From Sulfobacillus acidophilus (GTDB taxonomy: Bacteria > Bacillota > Sulfobacillia > Sulfobacillales > Sulfobacillaceae): a stretch of 40,718 nucleotides of DNA. Shown here piece after piece: positions 25,884 to 34,211 of the stretch. Location: the NCBI GenBank assembly GCA_003023745.1, contig PXYV01000031.1, positions 1 through 40,718 on the forward strand. The letters run 5' to 3'. Below the pieces are notes generated by a model. That model was not told the origin of the DNA and searched no databases. It was given only the letters and a program-made list of their open reading frames with translations. A program made the position numbers and the translations under genes. Each line of letters starts with the position of its first letter. Positions within the stretch are counted from its first letter, which is position 1.

Positions 25884-25908
25884 ACAAAGAAACCTCCGTC
25901 GCGGAGGT
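25884..25908 (-). terminator. Probable terminator after veg
   Basis: A perfect 7-bp stem, ACCTCCG/CGGAGGT (25892-25898 with 25902-25908), has a 3-nt loop and is followed on the minus strand by TTCTTTG. It lies a few bases after the veg stop. Confidence 0.6.
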
Positions 25909-25914
25909 AAAAAT

Positions 25915-26169
25915 TCAGCTCGTGAGTGATTCGGGCAGGATGAGCTCGACGGTTTCTGTTAACACATCGGTGTACGAATATGAAACGCGCCGCTCGGACA
26001 AATGACCTTCCTCAATTTTCACCACGAAGATGTATGGATATGTCTTTTCCAAGATGCCTTCCTTTTCGTCCACCTTCTTGCGGCCTTTGTTGGCCTTAAC
26101 TCGAATTCGCTCCCCCACATGCGACTCAAGTTCTTTTTTTATATCGTCCAATACGCTCTTAGCTGCCAC
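25915..26169 (-). CDS. veg: Veg family protein
   Basis: The 84-residue protein matches Veg: SVLDDIKKELESHVGERIRV, KANKGRKKVDEKEGILEKTY and PYIFVVKIEEG. B. subtilis Veg is a highly transcribed small protein that promotes biofilm gene expression by interfering with SinR. The start is GTG at 26169 (VAAKSVLDDI), preceded by GAGGAAGG. An upstream extension reads unrelated sequence. Position between the rsmA block and ispE matches B. subtilis, with the cyanophycin genes inserted downstream. Confidence 0.92.
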   Translation of the reverse strand: MAAKSVLDDIKKELESHVGERIRVKANKGRKKVDEKEGILEKTYPYIFVVKIEEGHLSERRVSYSYTDVLTETVELILPESLTS

Positions 26170-26229
26170 GCGACCACTTCCTTCCTCACAGATGAAGGGC
26201 AACAATACTGATTTTAGCATTCGTTGTCA

Positions 26230-27357
26230 GTTATGTCAAATGAGCCGATTATTTTAGCAATATCATTGCGTTGCAGTCAATAGGGGTCGACGTTGAAATT
26301 GCGATTGCCGACTCATGACATGCGAACCAAAGTGTTGAAAGTGAGCTCGTATTAAGACCGGGTGCCAGTCGTGACCGCTTCACCCATATCGTCGTCGGTC
26401 CTCTTTGTAAACACCCCTGAAAACACCCCGCACACCAATCTTCCATTATCTGCAAAGTTGCGATTTTCACTGTGCTCATATAAACCCGCCCGGACACTCG
26501 GGGATCACGGAGGCGTTCGCGGCATGACAGACTGTTCCATCCACCCTAATTGGCGAGAAGCTTGGCGCATGCGGCCCCCCACACAATGGAATAATTCGAA
26601 GAAAATGCGGCGTGACTCCTGCAGACCGTTCCTGCTGTCCCGCAGTATCTAGACGGAATACGCACCGTTCGGTGGATTGCCATCCTCCACGCTACGCGTA
26701 GGGGTGCACGGCGCCTACCGACTCAGCGCGGGCGGTAGACTTACCGCCGCCATGTCGCTGTTCGCCCGAGATCGGGGTAGTCCCCCATCAGCTTTCAGGT
26801 GCCGCTATATCGCACGACTAACGACCGGACTGTGACTAAGTCTAGTCATGCGGTGGTAGATCGGCCCGTTTGGGATCGTGAGCCCCACATCCTTGCTTTT
26901 CGACATTCTTTACAACATCGCGGAGAACAACGAGGCTCGCCACAGGCCGCCTTAGCCCGCACCACCTATGGGTCCGGTCTGCGCCCACCTATCCCATCGC
27001 TCGAAGTCGGCTGATTCGCCAGGGTGCGGGCCGTCGGCGCGTTTCATCGATATCCGGGAAGCCGTTCACACATTCGAATTCAAGGTCCAGCCGCTCCATC
27101 AGCGGCCGACCCGCGAGATTCCCTGCCAAAACCCTTAAACGCCGTGTCAAACCCGACCGCTGACTTCGGCGAATTACCTCAACCGTCGTAGACCAACTCA
27201 TTCGCGCCTTGAGATCCGAACTCTCGATACGGCAGCCATCGATTGATCGTGTCGGTTGCGCTTGGCCGCCGCGGACTTCCGCTGTTGGGAGAGAAATCTC
27301 ACATGGACATGGGAGAATTAGCCCGTTCCATCATTCTACGGTAGCAGAGCAAATCTC
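26230..27357. other. Gene-free stretch upstream of veg
   Basis: About 1.1 kb has no supported gene. It is the place where yabG lies in many Firmicutes, but no yabG remnant is readable. The frames present lack ribosome-binding sites and read Arg/Ser/Pro-rich sequence. A perfect 7-bp hairpin GGCGGTA/TACCGCC with a 4-nt loop (26731-26748) is the clearest structure and has no U-tract. The right part (27290-27357) lies past the DUF458 stop. Confidence 0.5.
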
Positions 27358-27828
27358 CTATTTCGTATATTTATCGGCGACCGTAGATGCCCCGAATGAC
27401 TCTGGCTTGATCGCAGCACGGTAGCCGCTGCCTGTCACCATGCCCACAATTTCCCGGATTAGGTCTTTCGTTTCGCCTTGCCGTCCCACATCGATGTGAA
27501 TTTGCACATCTAGATCCACAACCCCAGATTTTTCGAACGTCTCCGTCAAGCGCGACGCCACCGACAAACTCGTCGAGGTTTCGTAAAAAATCTTTTGCCG
27601 CAAACTCTTGATAATGCGCCGATGCGCTCGGTGAAAATAATATCGGCCGCCCTTACCCAGATGATGAACCACGATCGCGGTGACCAAAACCGTATCGTGC
27701 CGCGTATGCGAATCAGTTCCAATGATAATGCGATATTGGTCGTCTGGAGCCTGATTTAGATACTGCAACATATCGGCAAACATTTCTTCAAAAGTTAGCC
27801 GCCCTTTTGTCGGACTCTCAAAAATCAT
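27358..27828 (-). CDS. DUF458 (YkuK-like) RNase H-fold protein
   Basis: The 156-residue protein has the DUF458 pattern: IIIGTDSHTRHDTVLVTAIV with an early acidic residue, HIDVGRQGETKDLIREIVGM and IKPESFGASTVADKYTK near the end. The family is predicted to adopt an RNase H-like fold; in B. subtilis YkuK is uncharacterised. Its ATG overlaps the rsmA stop by four bases, so it is translationally coupled to rsmA. It takes the place of yabG in the B. subtilis order. Confidence 0.85.
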   Translation of the reverse strand: MIFESPTKGRLTFEEMFADMLQYLNQAPDDQYRIIIGTDSHTRHDTVLVTAIVVHHLGKGGRYYFHRAHRRIIKSLRQKIFYETSTSLSVASRLTETFEKSGVVDLDVQIHIDVGRQGETKDLIREIVGMVTGSGYRAAIKPESFGASTVADKYTK

Positions 27829-28703
27829 CGCAGGCTCTGCTCCTCTGCCTCCTTAAGCGCCGCCGCCAGGCGTGTCCACTGATCCAAGGTCAACTCCTCT
27901 GCACGCGCTCGGGATGCAATATTTAAGGCGGACAACACATCCGGCCAAGCAATCTCGCTCCATACCGCCGACAAACACTTGCGCAAAGTTTTGCGCCGGT
28001 GCTGAAACCCGGCCCGAACGATCCGCCGGTATGCATGCCAGTCAACAGCCAGATTGGGGTGTCGAATTAATTGTATCACAGCCGACTGGACCTCTGGACG
28101 GGGCGAAAAACGGTCCGGAGCGATCAATGGGATACCCTCGCGAACATCCATTTTATATCGCAAAAGGACGCTTAACGCCGATGTGTTTCGGTGCCCCGGG
28201 TCTGTCAAAAGACGCTGAGCCACTTCGCGCTGCACCATAAAGACAGCCCGATGCCACGGAAAATCCAACACCAATAGCCGACCAAGCAACGGAGCCGTCA
28301 GATAATAGGGAACATTTCCCACTACGTTGGCGGATTCCCACCCAACCTGCCGCAAGGCATCGGCCCACGAAATGCTAAGAGCGTCCTGATACAGCGTGGT
28401 CAGTTGCGCGGGAAAACGCCGAGCCAGATGGTCCAACACCGGCTTGACCCGTTGATCGATCTCGATGCCGATCACTGACGCACCGTGCTCTAATAAGGTT
28501 AACGTCAACCCCCCCACGCCCGGGCCAATCTCTAGCACTTGCGCAGGCACGCTGTCGCAGTTCAGCAAGTTGACCATCGCTTCAAATATTTCCCGGTCAA
28601 TTAAGAAATTCTGGCCCCACCGTTGCGACGGGGCCAGATTCAAACGACTTAAGACCCATTGCAGTCCGACGGGAGACCGCGGGTCGACCCATTGCCCGCT
28701 CAA
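27825..28703 (-). CDS. rsmA: 16S rRNA (adenine1518/1519-N6)-dimethyltransferase RsmA
   Basis: The enzyme (about 292 residues) dimethylates two adjacent adenosines at the 3' end of 16S rRNA. Seen: QRWGQNFLIDREIFEAMVNL, the SAM loop VLEIGPGVGGLTLTLLEHGA and the catalytic NVPYYLTAPLLGRLL (NVPY variant of NLPY). TTG at 28703, after a G-rich GGGGGGCGGGGACC, is the likely start: the frame further upstream overlaps the 3D-protein gene and reads unrelated sequence. The exact start is uncertain. The rnmV gene that usually precedes ksgA/rsmA is absent. Confidence 0.93.
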   Translation of the reverse strand: MSGQWVDPRSPVGLQWVLSRLNLAPSQRWGQNFLIDREIFEAMVNLLNCDSVPAQVLEIGPGVGGLTLTLLEHGASVIGIEIDQRVKPVLDHLARRFPAQLTTLYQDALSISWADALRQVGWESANVVGNVPYYLTAPLLGRLLVLDFPWHRAVFMVQREVAQRLLTDPGHRNTSALSVLLRYKMDVREGIPLIAPDRFSPRPEVQSAVIQLIRHPNLAVDWHAYRRIVRAGFQHRRKTLRKCLSAVWSEIAWPDVLSALNIASRARAEELTLDQWTRLAAALKEAEEQSLR

Positions 28704-28720
28704 AGGTCCCCGCCCCCCAT

Positions 28721-29710
28721 CTAGTACGAACTGAGTATATACACCGTGACGTCGCGCACGCCCCAATCTACCGCCTGCTGCGCATCGTCGTAACATAAGT
28801 CAATGCGATCCCCGACAATAGCTCCTCCGACATCCGCAGCCACCGCAAACCCATATCCGGGAATGTAAAGTCGCGTACCTAACGGTATGACCGCGGGATC
28901 CACTGCCGCGATCCCATAGCCCGCACGCACACCAGTGGCGGTATACCCGCTAGACCAGGCGGGATCCGGCCAATATGCCGTGCTCACCATCGGAATGGCG
29001 GCGCTAAACTGCGGCACTGCAGTGCCGCGTGAGATGGGATGGGCCGTCCCGTAATAGATGATTTCCCATTGTGGTGAGTGCCATTCGTGCATGCCAATCA
29101 CTTGGCTTTTGACCACTTTGCCTGCTTGCATGAGATCACGCACAACCGCCACCCGTTCGCCAAATTGTCCCGAACGGTGAATCATAACGCGACCCTGAGG
29201 CAGGTAGGGATCCGGGACGTGGCGAACCCCAAACGGAATTTTTTGCCGGATGCGTTTGGTAACCCACCAACGCTGGATGACGTTAACAGTAGTAGAAGAT
29301 GTAATCTTCGCGTTCAGGGCTGGGCGTACTAAATCCAGAGGGCGCATCTTGATTTTAGCGGCGCTCAGCACCGCCTGAACGTTATAGCGCGTGGTCCACA
29401 CATGCATACGGCGGTTATCCATGAGAACCATAACAGGAACAGCCTTTCGCACAATGATTGGATGCCCCGGTGTTACGATTCGACTCGGCTCAATCACGTC
29501 GTGCCGATTCGCCGGCACGCCGGCTTTGTGGAGAATGCCCTTCACAGTATGTGAAAACGTCCAAATCGATAAGTGTCGCTTGTGCTTCGGGCCTTGGACC
29601 ACAATGTCGACCTGTCGGAACTGGGACCCCGCTACGGCTGCACCCATCACGGCGATGGCCGCTGCTCCCAATAGTAAGGCATGCAATCCCGACGTCTGCC
29701 ATTTAGCCAA
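28721..29710 (-). CDS. yabE: YabE-like DUF348/G5/3D-domain cell-wall protein
   Basis: The 329-residue exported protein has an N-terminal signal anchor (about 9-28, ALLLGAAAIAVMGAAVAGS), two DUF348 repeats (about 40-80 and 88-130), a G5-like region (about 140-215) and a C-terminal 3D domain (about 235-325) with TATGVRAGYGIAAVDP, VIPLGTRLYIPGYG and the Asp-rich DVGGAIVGDRIDLCYDD. The 3D fold is the catalytic core of Sps/Rpf-like lytic transglycosylases, so peptidoglycan hydrolysis is expected. TTG at 29710 follows AAAGGGGG. The tatD-yabE-rsmA order is conserved. Confidence 0.9.
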   Translation of the reverse strand: MAKWQTSGLHALLLGAAAIAVMGAAVAGSQFRQVDIVVQGPKHKRHLSIWTFSHTVKGILHKAGVPANRHDVIEPSRIVTPGHPIIVRKAVPVMVLMDNRRMHVWTTRYNVQAVLSAAKIKMRPLDLVRPALNAKITSSTTVNVIQRWWVTKRIRQKIPFGVRHVPDPYLPQGRVMIHRSGQFGERVAVVRDLMQAGKVVKSQVIGMHEWHSPQWEIIYYGTAHPISRGTAVPQFSAAIPMVSTAYWPDPAWSSGYTATGVRAGYGIAAVDPAVIPLGTRLYIPGYGFAVAADVGGAIVGDRIDLCYDDAQQAVDWGVRDVTVYILSSY

Positions 29711-29758
29711 ACAGCCGTCCCCCTTTACATCGCTCCCTCGACATTAGTCTTGCGGCCG

Positions 29759-30544
29759 CTACTCCCTAGAGGCTATCGCCAACGAAAAGAGAGTCGCCGC
29801 ATTGCCCATAGTAACCGCAAAAAGTTGCTCTGTCGAGCAATTTTTTAGGGCAGCCAGCACCTCCGCCACCCGAATCACGCGCATCGGCTCATTGCGCTGG
29901 CCGCGCCACGGCACCGGAGACAAGTAGGGCGCATCCGTTTCAATAAGAAGGCGGTCGAACGGTAACGTCTCCGCCACTTTTCGCAAGTCATGCGCATTCT
30001 TAAAGGTCACGGCGCCTGAGAACGAAATGGACCAGCCAAACTCCACTACGCGTTGGGCAAATTCTGGCGTTCCTGTAAAACAGTGAATGACGCCGCGGCG
30101 ATGCCCTACCGTGCGAATAATCTGCCATGTATCCTCCTCGGCTTCACGCGTGTGAACAGACGCCGCCACGTTCAATTCTCGCGCCAGCGTCAATTGTTCC
30201 AAAAACACGGTCCTCTGTACTTCGGGAAGGCTGTGATTATAGTGGTAATCCAGTCCGATCTCCCCAATACCCGCGACGATGTCACAGTGAGCCACCCACT
30301 CGCTCAACTGATCGAGATCCGATCGGCGGCGTTCTTTGGCGTCGTGTGGATGAATACCCACCAACGCCCACGTATCGTTCTTTTCACATGCAAACGCAAC
30401 AGCCGCCTTTGAGCTAGGCATGGTATAGCCCGGCACAATCAGACCAATTCCACTCTGCTGGGCGCGGCGATACACGTCGTCGCGGTCGCCGTCAAAAGCT
30501 GGATCCTGCAAATGACAATGGCTATCGATCAGCTTGACCGTCAT
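29759..30544 (-). CDS. tatD: TatD family metal-dependent DNase
   Basis: The 261-residue TIM-barrel hydrolase shows LIDSHCHLQDPAFDGDRDDV with the HxH metal ligands, ALVGIHPHDAKE, GIGEIGLDYHYNHS, the histidine of ASVHTREAEEDT, GVIHCFTGTPEFA and LIETDAPYLSPVPWRG. Relatives are 3'-5' exonucleases or deoxyribonucleases acting in repair and DNA turnover. Its ATG overlaps the metG stop by four bases, so the two are coupled, as in many Firmicutes. Confidence 0.95.
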   Translation of the reverse strand: MTVKLIDSHCHLQDPAFDGDRDDVYRRAQQSGIGLIVPGYTMPSSKAAVAFACEKNDTWALVGIHPHDAKERRRSDLDQLSEWVAHCDIVAGIGEIGLDYHYNHSLPEVQRTVFLEQLTLARELNVAASVHTREAEEDTWQIIRTVGHRRGVIHCFTGTPEFAQRVVEFGWSISFSGAVTFKNAHDLRKVAETLPFDRLLIETDAPYLSPVPWRGQRNEPMRVIRVAEVLAALKNCSTEQLFAVTMGNAATLFSLAIASRE

Positions 30545-32427
30545 TTCACCCGAGCCCCTTCTGCAAGGCGCTTCGTCGGCGCGACAATGCTCAACTCTTG
30601 GCTGTCGGAACCCGCTAGCAGCATGCCTTCACTCATAATGCCGCGGACCTTCACCGGCTTAAGATTAGCGACCAAAACCACTTGTTGCCCAATCAGTTCC
30701 TCGGGACGATAATAGGGACGAATCCCGGATACGATAGTGCGGTCGCGCTGACCGTCGAATACGGTGAGCTTTAACAAACGATCGGCGCCGTCTACGACCT
30801 CGCAGCGGCGCACCGTGCCGATTCTAAAATCCAACTTGCGAAAGTCATCAATCGTCGCAGAAGCGGTGATATCGACCTCTTTTCCATCTGTCGCCAACGC
30901 GTCATTTTTTTCAATGCGTGGAAAGATTGGTGCTTGACGACGAACCACTATCCCCTCGGCGTCGAATCCAAACCAGGCTTCACGATAGTTCTCCACGGGC
31001 TGCTCCAGTCCCAATTGTTCTCGAATTTTATCGGGCGTCTCCAACAAGAACGGTGTCAGCAGCACAGACACCACCCGCAAGGTTTCCCACAATCCATACA
31101 GCACATTGTGCAGGGTGACGCGGTCGTCACTCCTCGCCAGATCCCACGGTTTTTTCTCTTCGATGTACTTATTGGCGCGCCCAATCAACCGAAATATCGA
31201 GGTCAGCGCATCTGAAATGGCCAGCTGTTCCATCGCCGCCTCAACCTCTCGATATGCTCGCGCCGCTTCTTGAGCCAATATTCCGTCATCCCGTTCAGCT
31301 ATCCGCGCAGGGACTCGCCCCTGCGCGAACCGTTCAATCATGGCGGTAGTCCGCGACAACAAGTTGCCCAGATCATTGGCTAAATCCACATTCGTGCGCA
31401 AAATGAGCGCCTCTTCGGTGTAGCTACCGTCGGCTCCAAACGGCACTTCGCGCAGGAGGTAGTGACGCACCGGGTCGACCCCGTAGCGGTCCAGCAACTC
31501 GACCGGGTCCACCGCATTACCCATTGATTTACCCATCTTGGCCTGCCCGATAAGGAGCCACCCATGTCCGAAAACGCGCGTTGGCAGGGCAACCCCCAAG
31601 GCCATCAAAATGATCGGCCAAATCACGGTATGAAAGCGGACAATTTCCTTGCCAACTAACTGCACATTGGGCGGCCACACCGCGTTAAACCGCTCGCTAT
31701 CCTGGCGATACCCGGCCGCGGTCAAATAGTTGGTCAAGGCATCAAACCACACGTAGATGACATGGTCCGGATCGCCGGGCACCGCAATGCCCCAGGACAC
31801 GCCGGTACGTGATACCGACAAATCCTCCAGTCCGGCATCAATAAAATTCAGCATCTCATGACGCCGAGAAGGCGGCTGAATAAAATCTGGGTGTTCCACA
31901 ATATGCGCGCGCAATCGATCTTGATAGCGGCTTAGGCGAAAGAAGTAACTCTCCTGACGCACGCGCTCCACGGGACGTCCACAATCGGGGCAGCGCCCGT
32001 CAATTAACTTAGATTCAGTCCAATACGATTCGTCTGGTAAACAGTACCACCCCTCGTAAACCCCTTTATAAATATCGCCCTGATCCAAAAGTGTTTGAAA
32101 AATGGACTGAACCACTTCGCGATGTCGGGGCTCCGTGGTCCGGATAAAGTCATCGTACGAAATACCCAACCTTTGCCATAGCGGATTCCGAATGTAATCT
32201 ACAATCGGCGTCACAAAATCCAAGGGACTTAGTCCCGCTTGATCCGCCTTCTTTTGAATTTTTTGTCCGTGCTCATCCGTGCCGGTCACGAATAAGACCT
32301 CTTCGCCCCGCAGGCGATGAAACCGAGCGAGTGCATCGGCAGCCACCGTCGTATACGCATGTCCAACATGCAAATTGTCGCTCGGATAATAAATAGGCGT
32401 TGTAATATACCAAACTTGCCGACCCAT
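30541..32427 (-). CDS. metG: Methionyl-tRNA synthetase with C-terminal tRNA-binding domain
   Basis: The 628-residue class I synthetase has TTPIYYPSDNLHVGHAYTTV (HIGH motif as HVGH), the knuckle RCPDCGRPVE, KMSKS as AKMGKSMGNAVDP and an anticodon domain. From about residue 520 a Trbp111/EMAPII-like domain follows (LDFRIGTVRRCEVVDGADRL, KPVKVRGIMSEGMLLAGSD). The first half of the zinc knuckle reads WYCLPDESY, so its second Cys is missing. ATG at 32427 has AAGGAG upstream. A T-box leader and sigma-A promoter precede it, giving control by uncharged tRNA-Met. Confidence 0.97.
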   Translation of the reverse strand: MGRQVWYITTPIYYPSDNLHVGHAYTTVAADALARFHRLRGEEVLFVTGTDEHGQKIQKKADQAGLSPLDFVTPIVDYIRNPLWQRLGISYDDFIRTTEPRHREVVQSIFQTLLDQGDIYKGVYEGWYCLPDESYWTESKLIDGRCPDCGRPVERVRQESYFFRLSRYQDRLRAHIVEHPDFIQPPSRRHEMLNFIDAGLEDLSVSRTGVSWGIAVPGDPDHVIYVWFDALTNYLTAAGYRQDSERFNAVWPPNVQLVGKEIVRFHTVIWPIILMALGVALPTRVFGHGWLLIGQAKMGKSMGNAVDPVELLDRYGVDPVRHYLLREVPFGADGSYTEEALILRTNVDLANDLGNLLSRTTAMIERFAQGRVPARIAERDDGILAQEAARAYREVEAAMEQLAISDALTSIFRLIGRANKYIEEKKPWDLARSDDRVTLHNVLYGLWETLRVVSVLLTPFLLETPDKIREQLGLEQPVENYREAWFGFDAEGIVVRRQAPIFPRIEKNDALATDGKEVDITASATIDDFRKLDFRIGTVRRCEVVDGADRLLKLTVFDGQRDRTIVSGIRPYYRPEELIGQQVVLVANLKPVKVRGIMSEGMLLAGSDSQELSIVAPTKRLAEGARVK

Positions 32428-32459
32428 CTCCGCATCTCCTTAAAGGTAGTCTCATCCAC

Positions 32460-32671
32460 AAAAAAACCCCTTCACGCGAAGGGGCGACAACAAGCCGCGG
32501 TACCACCCTTTTTGGTTCTTGCCAGTCCAATATCGGAGACTATCCGGAAGTCTTACTCGCATTCAGACTCCGAGCTCCAGGGCCATACCCTAGCGCGCTG
32601 GCGACGGGCTCACACCCTCCCCGCCTCGCTGCCGCTGCTCACGCTGGCGTTTCCCTTTCCCCGCTCATTGT
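32460..32671 (-). promoter_or_regulatory. T-box riboswitch upstream of metG
   Basis: The minus strand contains the T-box sequence AGGGTGGTACCGCGG (32509-32495) followed by a terminator stem CCCCTTC/GAAGGGG (32467-32473 with 32478-32484, loop of 4) and TTTTTTT (32466-32460). The stem I distal loop GGGAGGGTGTGAGCCC is recognisable. Downstream on the 3' side, AGGGTATGGCCCTGG places ATG (32586-32584) where the specifier codon is expected, matching tRNA-Met. Uncharged tRNA would stabilise the antiterminator and raise metG expression. Confidence 0.92.
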
Positions 32672-32677
32672 GGGCGC

Positions 32678-32706
32678 AGTTTATCAAACCGCTTACTATT
32701 TGTCAA
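32678..32706 (-). promoter_or_regulatory. Sigma-A promoter of metG
   Basis: On the minus strand a perfect TTGACA (32706-32701), 17 nt and TAAACT (32683-32678) lie just before the T-box leader, placing the start of transcription near 32671. Confidence 0.7.
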
Positions 32707-32778
32707 ATCAAGGGCTGTTCCACCAGGTTGGCCCTATGCCCCAGTTTCCTCGCTGTTTCGACAAATTCCGGCCACGAA

Positions 32779-32819
32779 TTGACTATATTTTGGAATTTCT
32801 GGTATGATACTGGTATCAT
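32779..32819 (+). promoter_or_regulatory. abrB promoter with overlapping palindrome
   Basis: TTGACT (32779-32784), 18 nt and TATGAT (32803-32808) form a sigma-A promoter. A perfect palindrome, ATGATAC-TG-GTATCAT (32804-32819), overlaps the -10 and the start site, as expected for an operator. The binding protein is unknown; AbrB autoregulation is one possibility. Confidence 0.7.
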
Positions 32820-32846
32820 CATGTCGAACGCGAAAGGAGGATGGCA

Positions 32847-33095
32847 ATGAAGTCGACCGGCATTGTACGGCGCGTTGACGAGCTCGGACGAGTAGTGCTT
32901 CCGATTGAGTTGCGCCGGACCCTCAACATCAGTGACAAGGACTCGCTCGAAATTTACGTTGACGGCGAGAAAATTGTTCTCAAGAAATATGAGCCCGCGT
33001 GCATCTTTTGTGGAAACGCCGAGGGCATCGAGACCTTTCGGGGAAAAAATATTTGCCGATCCTGTTTAAAAGATTTGAATACGGAGGCCGTTTAA
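32847..33095 (+). CDS. abrB: AbrB family transition-state regulator
   Basis: The 82-residue protein has the swapped-hairpin DNA-binding domain MKSTGIVRRVDELGRVVLPI, ELRRTLNISDKDSLEIYVDG. The C-terminal segment carries four cysteines, ACIFCGNAEG and NICRSCLKDL, a possible zinc-binding site common in clostridial relatives. AbrB-type proteins repress post-exponential genes. ATG at 32847 lies 6 bases after AAAGGAGG; the ATG at 32841 abuts it and is too close. It is divergent from metG as in B. subtilis and converges with rsmI, overlapping it by four bases. Confidence 0.95.
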   Translation: MKSTGIVRRVDELGRVVLPIELRRTLNISDKDSLEIYVDGEKIVLKKYEPACIFCGNAEGIETFRGKNICRSCLKDLNTEAV

Positions 33096-33925
33096 TACCC
33101 GTGCAGGCGCTGATATAATTCCCGACGGTCTATAGCGTTGTCGCGGGCAACCTGTCGGATGGCGTCATTCGGGTGCATGCCTTGTTCTATCATTCTCTCC
33201 ACCCGGGAGACCAGTTGAGGCCAATCAACTTCGCTACTTCCGGGAATTTTTTTTCGAGGCCCGATCACCAACACACACTCACCTTGCCACGATCTCGGCG
33301 TTTCCACTAATGCTTGCAAGGAACCTCGCCAATACTCCTCATGACGCTTAGTCATTTCGCGACCCAAGACAATTTCGCAAATTCCGACGCTCGTGTTCAG
33401 GTCCATGAGCGTTCTGTCCATGTGGTGCGGGGATTCGAAAACCACGGCGGCGTACGGCCACTGAGCGATTTCTGCCAAAACCCGGCGCCGCGGCTCCCCA
33501 TGGCGGGGTAGAAAACCCCAAAATCCAAACGGTGCCGGAAAACCGGAAGCCGCAAACGCGGTAATAGCGGCCGATGGCCCGGGAATGACCGAGACATGCA
33601 AACCGTGAGCCCAGATTGCTTCGACCAGTTCTTGCCCCGGATCCGAAATCGCTGGCATTCCCCGATCGCTTACCAAGGCCAAGGTGTGGCCTTGCTGCAG
33701 TTGGCTAATCACCTCGGGAATGCGCTGGCGCGTATTATGAGCATGAAACGACAGTAGCCGCACCGCAATCCCGGCATTGTGGCACAATAGCCCAGTCACA
33801 CGCGTGTCTTCTGCTAACACGATATCCACGCCTGCTAAAATCTCTTGCGCGCGCACCGACCAGTCCTTCAAATTGCCGATCGGTGTGGCCACCAAATAGA
33901 GGGTGCCCGGGATCAATTCATCCAT
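33092..33925 (-). CDS. rsmI: 16S rRNA (cytidine1402-2'-O)-methyltransferase RsmI
   Basis: The 277-residue SAM-dependent enzyme of the tetrapyrrole-methylase fold shows TLYLVATPIGNLKDWSVRAQ, LAEDTRVTGLLCH, LVSDRGMPAISDPGQELVEA and VIPGPSAAITAFAASGFPAP. It 2'-O-methylates C1402 in the 16S decoding centre. ATG at 33925 (MDELIPGTLYLV) is the likely start and overlaps the end of the GIY-YIG gene by eight bases. The C terminus contains an HTH-like tail (MHPNDAIRQVARDNAIDRRE). Confidence 0.95.
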   Translation of the reverse strand: MDELIPGTLYLVATPIGNLKDWSVRAQEILAGVDIVLAEDTRVTGLLCHNAGIAVRLLSFHAHNTRQRIPEVISQLQQGHTLALVSDRGMPAISDPGQELVEAIWAHGLHVSVIPGPSAAITAFAASGFPAPFGFWGFLPRHGEPRRRVLAEIAQWPYAAVVFESPHHMDRTLMDLNTSVGICEIVLGREMTKRHEEYWRGSLQALVETPRSWQGECVLVIGPRKKIPGSSEVDWPQLVSRVERMIEQGMHPNDAIRQVARDNAIDRRELYQRLHGY

Positions 33926-34211
33926 GGCTCGGTTCGCCTCCCTGTGCCTGCGCGTCGACCAGTGCCGCTTTACGGGCATGTGGCCAGCGCTTGATGCGGC
34001 GTTCTGCCTTCAGCGCCTCGCCATGTGTCAGCGGGCCCGTCCACCAACACAGTTGCAACGGACCGCGTCCTCGGGTGTAACGTGCGCCACGCCCTCGGCA
34101 ATGACTTTGAAAGCGGCGTTGCACATCAACGGCAATGCCCGTATAAAAGGTCCCGTCGCCGCAGCGGATGAGGTAAACCGACCACTCGGCTGTCTTTAAC
34201 GACGAGGCCAT
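33918..34211 (-). CDS. GIY-YIG domain protein, YazA-like
   Basis: The 97-residue protein has a GIY-YIG nuclease-like domain: WSVYLIRCGDGTFYTGIAVD, with V-Y-L and Y-T-G replacing GIY and YIG, then VQRRFQSHCRGRGARYTRGR. This UPF0213 subclass is widespread next to rsmI; activity is largely uncharacterised, but the fold suggests DNA cleavage or processing. It overlaps the holB end (stop 34196) and rsmI start. Confidence 0.9.
   Translation of the reverse strand: MASSLKTAEWSVYLIRCGDGTFYTGIAVDVQRRFQSHCRGRGARYTRGRGPLQLCWWTGPLTHGEALKAERRIKRWPHARKAALVDAQAQGGEPSHG

Noticed and set aside
26731..26748. GGCGGTA/TACCGCC hairpin as a terminator
   Set aside because: No U-tract on either side and no gene ends nearby.
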